Assembly (NCBI GenBank): GCA_900768625.1
Contig: CAAGDO010000085.1
Span: 1-5,098 of the forward strand
Direction: 5' to 3'
Length of the DNA: 5,098 bases
From: Bacteroidaceae bacterium
GTDB lineage: Bacteria > Bacteroidota > Bacteroidia > Bacteroidales > Bacteroidaceae
In this document: positions 1 through 5,098 of the stretch, piece after piece
Numbering within the stretch: position 1 is the stretch's first letter
Layout: each line of letters starts with the position of its first letter
Translations under genes and position numbers: made by a program
Notes under the pieces: model-generated
What the model was told of the DNA's origin: nothing
Database searches by the model: none
What the model saw: the letters and a program-made list of their open reading frames with translations, nothing else

Positions 1-75
1 AACGACCATTTCCTCTCGCGTGCTTCAAGCACGCTGCATTGACTGGCATTAACGGCTCATTGGCGGAAATTAACG
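1..75. repeat. Left repeat module: GACCATT, hairpin, CATTRRCGG array
   Basis: This stretch has no gene. It holds GACCATT at 4-10, a perfect hairpin GCGTGCTTCAAGCACGC at 18-34 (8-bp arms around one central base), and then a degenerate tandem array of a CATTRRCGG-like unit starting at 37, 47, 58 and 68 (spacing 10, 11, 10). The same order of parts recurs at 4998-5095 on the same strand. The 30 bases at 37-66 match 5066-5095 at 24 positions, and the six mismatches fall in two triplets. This looks like an intergenic repeat family; its function is unknown to me. Confidence 0.7.
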
Positions 76-77
76 TT

Positions 78-102
78 GAAAGTCCAGCGTGCGGAGCACG
101 CT
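78..102. repeat. GAAAGTCCA-hairpin module, left copy
   Basis: GAAAGTCCA at 78-86 is followed directly by the hairpin GCGTGC-GGA-GCACGC at 87-101. An outer A/T pair (86/102) extends the arms to 7 bp. The same module occurs in direct orientation at 4961-4990, where six extra bases (CCCACA) separate GAAAGTCCA from the hairpin. It lies 40 bases downstream of the vsr stop codon. Neither strand shows a T-run directly after the stem, so I do not call it a canonical terminator. Confidence 0.65.
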
Positions 103-142
103 CAAAACTTGCTGATAGTATAAAATAAATTCGAACACCTTC

Positions 143-655
143 TTATAGACGACTTCTATAGCACACATCATTTTCTTCTGCGGCCATTCCACATTTCTCT
201 TCGGGCAACTCATAGCGATTGATTCTGCGGTCTTGAAGATAGATGTGACTTAGCGTATAGACCAACGATTCCAAAGTCCTTTGCCTTACAGCTGGTTTCA
301 ACTGGCATTCCCACACCGTTATGCAATGCCAACCCATAGCGGCAAGCTTCTTCAATTCTTCCCTGTCCCGAGCTTGGTTACGTCCTATCTTGGCAGCCCA
401 AAACTCCGTATTGGTTTTGGGGATTACAAAGTATTTGCACCCTTCGTGTCCATGCCAGAAACAACCGTTGACGAATATAACCGTCCGATATTTTCGCAGA
501 ACAATGTCAGGACGCCCCGGCAGACGAGGGTGGTTCAACCGATAGCGAAAGCCACGGCTGAACAGAAATTTCCTCACCAGTATTTCCGGCTTGGTGTTTT
601 TCCCCCGAATGGAAGCCATACAACGATGGCGTTGCTCCTTGGTCAGTTTATCCAT
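143..655 (-). CDS. vsr: Very short patch repair endonuclease Vsr (T:G mismatch)
   Basis: Vsr enzymes nick DNA 5' of the T in T:G mismatches that arise when 5-methylcytosine deaminates, and so protect methylated sites from C-to-T mutation. The 170-residue product matches E. coli Vsr over its length: LPGRPD with the metal-binding D50, E24 near the N-terminus, NGCFWHGHEGC carrying C65, H68, H70 and C73 (catalytic H68 and zinc ligands), TEFW at 83-86, RDR with D97, and VWEC with the last zinc ligand C117. The E. coli active-site H64 is replaced by N63. The tail after about residue 140 differs from E. coli. The ATG at 655 lacks a clear Shine-Dalgarno sequence, as is usual in Bacteroidota. Vsr genes normally sit beside a cytosine-5 methyltransferase gene; none is in this window. 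The gene follows a McrBC/LlaJI-like pair on the same strand. The family assignment is firm; the exact target site is unknown. Confidence 0.95.
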   Translation of the reverse strand: MDKLTKEQRHRCMASIRGKNTKPEILVRKFLFSRGFRYRLNHPRLPGRPDIVLRKYRTVIFVNGCFWHGHEGCKYFVIPKTNTEFWAAKIGRNQARDREELKKLAAMGWHCITVWECQLKPAVRQRTLESLVYTLSHIYLQDRRINRYELPEEKCGMAAEENDVCYRSRL

Positions 656-700
656 TGACTACGGTTTTATTTTCGATATCATCTTCGTTGCTAAGCGAGC

Positions 701-725
701 ATTAAAAAACAACTTGTTTTTTAAT
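701..725. terminator. AT-rich perfect palindrome, possible terminator
   Basis: Left arm ATTAAAAAACAA (701-712) pairs perfectly with 714-725 around the single base C713; as RNA this gives an 11-bp stem with a 3-base loop. It lies 118-142 bases after the nuclease stop codon and 46 bases before the vsr start. The stem contains A- and T-runs in both orientations, so it could stop transcription arriving from the restriction genes. The T-run is inside the stem rather than after it, and the stem is not GC-rich, so it could also be a protein-binding site upstream of vsr. Confidence 0.45.
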
Positions 726-754
726 CGTTACTAACACTCCGAATCATATCTTCG

Positions 755-850
755 TCAGAAAAGTTCAGATGACTTCATAGCCTCACCGTCGGGAAATGTG
801 ACCCGAAGGCGTTTCTTCTTTGCCCAGGTTCGTAATTGTTTGTCATCCAT
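755..850 (-). CDS. Small overlapping ORF, 31 aa, possibly a gene remnant
   Basis: The ATG at 850-848 overlaps the last 8 bases of the upstream nuclease gene, whose TGA is at 843-845, so translation could be coupled. The 31 residues begin MDDKQLRTWAKKKRLRV and continue TFPDGEAMKSSELF to a TGA at 755-757. The basic helix-like start followed by RVTFPDG looks like real protein sequence and, from memory, like the start of a small domain seen in Bacteroidota restriction-associated proteins; I cannot confirm this. A one-base deletion in the TTTT run just before the stop would extend the frame through SDEDMIRSVSND to a TAA at 721-723, inside the AT palindrome. It may be a short accessory peptide, a truncated or frameshifted third gene of the operon, or chance. 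No function is assigned. Confidence 0.4.
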   Translation of the reverse strand: MDDKQLRTWAKKKRLRVTFPDGEAMKSSELF

Positions 851-2984
851 TCTTGTTATATTCGCTATACTTCTTCATTGTGTCATTCAGCGAAATAAGT
901 TCCCCAGGCTGCATCTTCGTACGATAGATCTGCACCCATTTGTCGCCGATGTGGTGATAGTCGCCTAATCTCAGACGTAATCCCGGCACACCTTTGTTGT
1001 CCACAAAAGCCATGTGCTCAATCTCGTAGTAACCGTCAATCATGCCGCCAACCATGGGCAGCAGATATTTGATACCCATCAGATTGATGGTCGGGATGCG
1101 CTCCATGATGTAGTTCTTGCCCTTGTGCTCGCAGAAGCTCTTGAAATTGTCATCCGTTTTTCTGACAAAACATGTGAGTACATTCTTTTCACCGGCATCG
1201 GTCGGCATAACGCCTGTGCCGACAGCGGAAACCTCGGGCAGCACTTCAAGCGGATTCCGACCCAAAGCACAGGGTTCCACAAAGAAGTGCTGACGAAGTT
1301 CGCTGAGCAAGGCATCGTTTTCTGCTTTGTATCGGTCTCCATTCTCCAAGGCAAGGGAATAGATGTGCTTGTCTTGGGCAAAAGGTGCATACATCTTGCC
1401 CAACACCTGCTGGAAATGCGTCTTGATGTATGCTGCATCGTCCACTCCGGGCTTTGCCCGCATGGCATAGAAGTCATAATCCTTCTGCAACCATTCCTGT
1501 ATCTCACTACGAAAACGGTCTCGAATCCTGCTCTTCCATGCCGCCTTCTGGCTGACGTTGTCACGGGCATAGAGTGAAAGGACATAGAGGAAATTGACAT
1601 CATAGTGGAACAGCAGCATGGTATCGCGGTCAAAGAGGCGGTTCATGAACTGCACATTCTTATGCTTGTTCTTCTTGCGGTCCGTCTTCTCTATGCCGTC
1701 ATCGTCGTAACGCAATTGGTCATCCAGCTTGGCTGAGATGAAGAAGTTTGGAATGATGTCATATCCTTCTGTCTTCTCGTCACGCAGCCGCACATGCGAA
1801 GTCTTCACGGTATCATTCAACCCATTGAATATGTTAAGGTTCCACTGGATGACATTGTGGGCATAGGTGTACTGCTTGTAGATCGATTCACGGCCCAATT
1901 CGTGTCCCATTTTGTAGTACTTGGAATCACCGATATAATAGGTGTTTCGTACATCTGTCTCCTTTTGCCCATGTTCGCTCTCGGTGAGGCTGGCCGCTGT
2001 GAAGAGATGGTCAACGATCTTTCCGTCATCCTGACGCTTGTCCATGCCGTCGGGTAACGGATTGTCGCCGACAAGTTCATCAATGATGGCTTCAAAGACG
2101 ATGTAGAAGTTCTTCACGAGCAGATACTCCCGTCTGTCAGTGTTCACATACACCTGCTTGCTTTGTTCGAAGAAGGCATAACAGAGGTTCCACAGTTGCA
2201 GAGACTTGTCGGAGAAGTACTTGTATTTGATCTGGTGCAGACGTGTCTTGCCGAAGCCGTTCAGATAGGTTTCGAAACGTTTGCCCGTGATGAGTTGGTA
2301 CTGACAGCATATTTCCTTCGGGAACCCATAGGTATTGCCGATATAGTTCAGAATGGAGAAAAAGATGATGAGTAGTTCTTCATCGTAGTTGACAAGGCGC
2401 TTCTTGTTGACGGGATTGAGATAGATGGGCTGTCCGTTCTGTACGATGGCATTGGAGGATGCTATCGTACGGGTCCAGTTGATCTTGTTCAGGCCGCTAT
2501 GAAGGTTCTTCACTATAAAGAAGAAGAAGCTCTGATTGTCGCGGTTGAACTGGATTAGCGAGAGTAGGATGTCGAGATACGTATTGCTCAACCGACGGGA
2601 ACTGGTGCCCACCTGTGCAATCTTCTGGTGAAAGACAATGTCCGTGTCGTTACGCTTGTCTTCCTTGAACACCACAATGGCACGATAAATCCATACGGCA
2701 AACTTATAGATGAAATTGCGTTCTGTCTGCTCCAACGGATTCCTGTCATCCAGATTGGCAATGTCTTCAGGCCGGTATTTGCCGAACACCCGCTCCTCCC
2801 CTTCAATATCCTTGAGCAGCACCTTCGGCAGGATGAATACGCAGTCACGCAGCAGGTCATTATAATAATATCCCACATAGTGTATGGACACACGTCCCTC
2901 GACATTCTCCAAGGCATCAATGCCCTGAAGAATGTCTTTCACGTCGGTGACGTTGTACTGGTATTCTTCGATAAGGATACGCAT
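843..2984 (-). CDS. LlaJI/McrC-like restriction endonuclease subunit
   Basis: This is the likely cleavage subunit of a two-component McrBC/LlaJI-type restriction system, acting on DNA together with the AAA+ protein encoded just upstream. The N-terminal region, with VGYYYNDLLRDCVFILPK at 37-54, resembles the start of LlaJI-family nucleases. The PD-(D/E)XK core is in the middle: FEAIIDELVGD (297-307, E298/E303), DGKIVDHLF (320-328, D325), YYIGDSKYY (349-357, D353 and K355), then IYKQYTYA (368-375, Q371). At 713 residues it is longer than the roughly 400-500 I expect for this family. The excess includes a C-terminal part (about 610-700) with NLMGIKYLLPMVGGMIDGYY followed by EIEHM. I suspect a PUA/ASCH-like modified-base reader there, with low certainty. 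The ATG is 2 bases after the upstream stop, implying translational coupling. A standard McrC is the alternative label; the nuclease role is well supported by the motifs. Confidence 0.82.
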   Translation of the reverse strand: MRILIEEYQYNVTDVKDILQGIDALENVEGRVSIHYVGYYYNDLLRDCVFILPKVLLKDIEGEERVFGKYRPEDIANLDDRNPLEQTERNFIYKFAVWIYRAIVVFKEDKRNDTDIVFHQKIAQVGTSSRRLSNTYLDILLSLIQFNRDNQSFFFFIVKNLHSGLNKINWTRTIASSNAIVQNGQPIYLNPVNKKRLVNYDEELLIIFFSILNYIGNTYGFPKEICCQYQLITGKRFETYLNGFGKTRLHQIKYKYFSDKSLQLWNLCYAFFEQSKQVYVNTDRREYLLVKNFYIVFEAIIDELVGDNPLPDGMDKRQDDGKIVDHLFTAASLTESEHGQKETDVRNTYYIGDSKYYKMGHELGRESIYKQYTYAHNVIQWNLNIFNGLNDTVKTSHVRLRDEKTEGYDIIPNFFISAKLDDQLRYDDDGIEKTDRKKNKHKNVQFMNRLFDRDTMLLFHYDVNFLYVLSLYARDNVSQKAAWKSRIRDRFRSEIQEWLQKDYDFYAMRAKPGVDDAAYIKTHFQQVLGKMYAPFAQDKHIYSLALENGDRYKAENDALLSELRQHFFVEPCALGRNPLEVLPEVSAVGTGVMPTDAGEKNVLTCFVRKTDDNFKSFCEHKGKNYIMERIPTINLMGIKYLLPMVGGMIDGYYEIEHMAFVDNKGVPGLRLRLGDYHHIGDKWVQIYRTKMQPGELISLNDTMKKYSEYNKNG

Positions 2985-2986
2985 GG

Positions 2987-4804
2987 TCAGATATCTTCTT
3001 CTGTGATGGTTACACCCAAGTTCGCTTCATTGACAGCACGAATAAACTCATCGATTGTGTCTCTCAAAGACGAATTGGCAGGTCTGTGCATCCAACCGTC
3101 TTTATTGACCCAAAGAGAATGGCCATCTGCACAATCGATCTTGTACGAATAATTGGCATAACGTTCATCCATGTTGGCAAGTTCTTCCTCATTTGCAACA
3201 ATCCAACGACGCATAGAGCATTTCCTGAACGGTTCCCAAACATCAATGACTTCTTGTGCTGTCTTATCCGGGTTTTGTTTGACGTATTCCTCAATGGCTG
3301 TATAAGGTATGGCATTTATTTTCTTTATTTCCTTGCCGTTTACCTTAATGACAGAAGTTGTATTGACAGCATCGTCTGTTGATGTAATCTCAGTTGGAAC
3401 AGGTTCAACACCCAAGTTTTTGAGGAATAAAGCGACGTTTTCTTCAACAACTTTTGAGTTCTGACCATCTGAGGTATAGAACTTGTCGAAGGAGAGTTTG
3501 CCACCCTTGCCATCATCGAAGATGGTATCCCCGAATTCATAGTCCTTGAAGACGTCATTCCATAAGTAGAAGATGACCTTGCCCACAAAGGTGTCAGCTG
3601 GGATGATGCGCTTTCGGTCTGCCTTGCAGAAGAAGTAGCCAAGCTTCTTGTCTTCGCTGTTGGTGAGTGAACCCACCTTGTCGTTGATTTTCTGAAGGAA
3701 CGTCCACCAGTCATACAGATTGTCTCCTGCCTTGATTTTCCAGTCTTTTCCAGCATCAGAGATAGGACGATAGGTCCAGTCCCATCGACGCTTGAAAGCG
3801 GAATCAATCGGGAACAGACTTTGGTCAGAGGTGTTCATCGTGGCCCAGATATAGAGGTTGCCGGGCAACAGGAGAATATCACCCTCCATCACCTCGCTGC
3901 ACACATTTCTGCCGTCATACATGGCATTGATTCCTTCGCTATCGGTCAACGACAATCCGGCAAAAGCCTTCTTCAACTGACGCTTCATGTCTGCGTCAGC
4001 TGTTATGGGATAATCAGAAAAACCCTGGGCATTACGGTCGAGCAACTGGAAAAGATCACCGAAGATTTGGGCACAGTTTCCACGGTTGATTTCCTCAATG
4101 ACAAGGAATTGCTTGCTGGGTTCACCTCCTTGCGCCTTGGCATACTTCTTCCATGCTGCCACATAGGCCTGCAGGAATGCCTGCTGCACGAACTCATACA
4201 CGATCTTCGATTCCTTTCGATGTGTACCGTCTGCATTCTCCACAGGAACAGCTTTCGTACCGACAATGGTCATGACCTCTTCGTCAATGGTTGTCGGCTT
4301 ATACGCACCAACAAATGTCGAATAATCCGTATCAGGATGGAAAGTGGTACGGATGACATCCTCTCCTGCCGTATCCCGGTTTATTGTATAGGATTTTCCA
4401 GTTCCTGGAGCACCGTAGAAGATTTGCTGGAAAAGGCCTGTTTTCGCATCGGCAGACTGCTCATGTTTTGTTTCGTTGTCCTCCTCCGTATGCATCAATT
4501 CAGAGTCAGGATAGAGCGCCATCTTGGCCATTTTCAGCAAAGTTGCCGTATAACCATATTCAAATCTATCCCGACCTGTTTGCCCGCAAAGTGCCTCACG
4601 TGCCTCATTTGCTGTAGTAGAAGGGTTATCATGAAGATAGTCAATATATTCACCAAGCAAATCTTTGGAAATGGTGCGAAGACCATACGAACCTCGAGTT
4701 TCCTGACGAACAACGTAACACAGGCGGTCTTTATCTACAATTCGAACCCTACCATCAAGTGTTTGGTCGCCTATCTGTAATTTATCTTTGTATGACATAA
4801 TCAT
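2987..4804 (-). CDS. McrB-like AAA+ NTPase of a restriction system
   Basis: This is the motor subunit of the McrBC/LlaJI-like pair. Numbering from the ATG at 4804 (605 residues): Walker A GAPGTGKS at 131-138, FHPDTDYSTFVGAYKP at 155-170 (matching the McrB FHxSYxYExFIxG region), Walker B FLVIEEINRGN at 233-243 followed by IFGDLFQLLD, the McrB signature MNTSDQS at 323-329, and a basic FKRRWDW at 337-343 that likely supplies the arginine finger. E. coli McrB has MNTADRS, so R is replaced by Q here and GTP specificity is uncertain. The first 130 residues precede the AAA+ core and may bind DNA. A separate C-terminal domain spans about 498-605 (IPYTAIEEYVKQNPDKTAQE to DEFIRAVNEANLGVTI); I do not know its function. 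The frame extends to a TTG at 4855, but that codon lies inside the predicted -7 box, so I prefer ATG 4804, or ATG 4798 with GGAA nine bases before it. Confidence 0.88.
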   Translation of the reverse strand: MIMSYKDKLQIGDQTLDGRVRIVDKDRLCYVVRQETRGSYGLRTISKDLLGEYIDYLHDNPSTTANEAREALCGQTGRDRFEYGYTATLLKMAKMALYPDSELMHTEEDNETKHEQSADAKTGLFQQIFYGAPGTGKSYTINRDTAGEDVIRTTFHPDTDYSTFVGAYKPTTIDEEVMTIVGTKAVPVENADGTHRKESKIVYEFVQQAFLQAYVAAWKKYAKAQGGEPSKQFLVIEEINRGNCAQIFGDLFQLLDRNAQGFSDYPITADADMKRQLKKAFAGLSLTDSEGINAMYDGRNVCSEVMEGDILLLPGNLYIWATMNTSDQSLFPIDSAFKRRWDWTYRPISDAGKDWKIKAGDNLYDWWTFLQKINDKVGSLTNSEDKKLGYFFCKADRKRIIPADTFVGKVIFYLWNDVFKDYEFGDTIFDDGKGGKLSFDKFYTSDGQNSKVVEENVALFLKNLGVEPVPTEITSTDDAVNTTSVIKVNGKEIKKINAIPYTAIEEYVKQNPDKTAQEVIDVWEPFRKCSMRRWIVANEEELANMDERYANYSYKIDCADGHSLWVNKDGWMHRPANSSLRDTIDEFIRAVNEANLGVTITEEDI

Positions 4805-4852
4805 GTATTCCGTGTTATAATTGCTATTTGTTCTTGATATTGCATCTGAGGA

Positions 4853-4860
4853 CAAATTTA
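4853..4860 (-). promoter_or_regulatory. Bacteroides-type -7 box TAAATTTG for the restriction operon
   Basis: Read on the minus strand, 4860-4853 is TAAATTTG, an exact match to the Bacteroidota -7 consensus TAnnTTTG. Transcription would begin near 4846, leaving a leader of about 40 bases before the ATG at 4804. The -33 element is weak: only TGG (4881-4879) lies near the expected position, separated from the box by 18 bases, so an activator may be needed. The box contains the TTG codon that would otherwise be the upstream start of the AAA+ frame, which argues against that start. Confidence 0.55.
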
Positions 4861-4881
4861 CTCAAAATACAGGAAAAACCA

Positions 4882-4914
4882 GATAGAAATTGCGGTTTTA
4901 GGCATATTTCTATC
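4882..4914. promoter_or_regulatory. Operator-like inverted repeat, 9-bp arms
   Basis: GATAGAAAT at 4882-4890 is the exact reverse complement of ATTTCTATC at 4906-4914, with a 15-base spacer. The arm centres are 24 bases apart, a little over two helical turns. The element begins 21 bases upstream of the -7 box, so its proximal arm covers the -33 region of the operon promoter. This is a typical place for a dimeric regulator to bind. No regulator gene is in the window. Confidence 0.5.
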
Positions 4915-4960
4915 CAAATTAGAAGTTTTCCTTCTTGATGGTTGGTTCAAGGCTATACCC

Positions 4961-4990
4961 GAAAGTCCACCCACAGCGTGCGCAGCACGC
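4961..4990. repeat. GAAAGTCCA-hairpin module, right copy
   Basis: GAAAGTCCA at 4961-4969, six bases CCCACA, then the hairpin GCGTGC-GCA-GCACGC at 4976-4990. It matches 78-101 in the same orientation apart from the six-base insert and a changed loop. The two copies bracket the whole gene cassette. Confidence 0.65.
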
Positions 4991-4997
4991 CATGAAA

Positions 4998-5095
4998 GAC
5001 CATTCCACAGCTACGCTGTGGCTAAACCATTAACGGACATGGCGCACCATAGCCCACAAAGAAAACATTGACGCTCATTAACGGACAATTGGCGG
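4998..5095. repeat. Right repeat module: GACCATT, hairpin, CATTRRCGG array
   Basis: GACCATT at 4998-5004, then a perfect hairpin CCACAGC-TAC-GCTGTGG at 5005-5021, then a degenerate array with units at 5028 (CATTAACGGA), 5038 (CATGGCG), 5048 (CATAGCC), 5066 (CATTGACG), 5076 (CATTAACGGA) and 5086 (CAATTGGCGG). Most units are 10 bases apart, with one gap of 18. The order of parts is the same as at 4-75. The array seems to run on towards the window edge. No gene is visible between 4861 and 5098. Confidence 0.7.
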
Positions 5096-5098
5096 TCA

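Noticed and set aside
18..101. CRISPR array reading of the palindromic repeats
   Set aside because: There are no uniform repeats of CRISPR length with unique spacers of constant size, and no cas genes; the repeats are short hairpins and a degenerate 10-base unit.
789..806. TCGGG/CCCGA hairpin as a terminator after the nuclease gene
   Set aside because: Only five pairs, an 8-base loop, no T-run after it, and it lies inside the small frame; the palindrome at 701-725 is the better candidate.
775..846. A 23-codon frame starting with an ATGA overlap at the nuclease stop
   Set aside because: The overlap is attractive, but the product is not protein-like, and it competes with the more convincing 755-850 frame.
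1014..1577. A 187-codon open frame on the plus strand
   Set aside because: It is antisense to the LlaJI/McrC-like gene and has no recognisable motif.
2511..2534. TTC trinucleotide run in the nuclease gene as a phase-variation tract
   Set aside because: Only about four units (FFFF), and changes by three bases would not shift the frame.
3821..4780. A 319-codon open frame on the plus strand
   Set aside because: It lies wholly antisense to the McrB-like gene, whose Walker A, Walker B and MNTSDQS motifs are intact. The plus-strand product shows no recognisable domain and is rich in cysteine and isoleucine, as expected of a shadow frame.
4805..4855. TTG at 4855 as the start of the McrB-like gene
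   Set aside because: The TTG is part of the predicted -7 promoter box TAAATTTG, so it would lie upstream of the transcript. The 17 added residues are polar and unremarkable.
1..5098. CCWGG sites as evidence for or against a Dcm-like partner of Vsr
   Set aside because: Several CCAGG/CCTGG sites are present, but one window of this size cannot show avoidance or enrichment.

Overview
The window looks like a compact defence island from a Bacteroidota chromosome, probably Bacteroidales and possibly Prevotella-like. This rests on protein style (a Bacteroidetes-type Vsr and a McrB-like ATPase with an MNTSDQS motif), on starts without strong Shine-Dalgarno sequences, on a -7 promoter box matching the Bacteroides consensus TAnnTTTG, and on moderate base composition. 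The genus is an inference; no rRNA or other marker is present.

All genes read on the minus strand, so biological order runs from high to low coordinates. At 4853-4914 there is a candidate promoter with an inverted repeat next to it. Then come a McrB-like AAA+ motor protein (2987-4804), and after a 2-base gap a LlaJI/McrC-like PD-(D/E)XK nuclease (843-2984). A very small reading frame (755-850) overlaps the end of the nuclease gene. After an AT-rich palindrome (701-725) comes vsr (143-655), a mismatch endonuclease.

The two large genes form a McrBC/LlaJI-type restriction pair: the AAA+ protein would recognise DNA and translocate on it, and the second protein would cut. No DNA methyltransferase lies in the window. 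The system is therefore either a methylation-dependent (type IV-like) restriction system, or a LlaJI-like modification-dependent set whose methyltransferases lie outside. Vsr usually accompanies a cytosine-5 methyltransferase, so its presence hints that one lies nearby or once did.

Both ends of the window (1-101 and 4961-5098) carry related non-coding repeats: small hairpins with shared arms, a GAAAGTCCA-hairpin module, a GACCATT-hairpin-array module, and runs of a degenerate unit CATTRRCGG with a period of about 10 bases. The cassette thus sits between direct copies of the same repeat modules. The most interesting signals are these bracketing repeats, the operator-like 9-bp inverted repeat at the promoter, the extra C-terminal domains on both restriction proteins, and the tiny overlapping frame.
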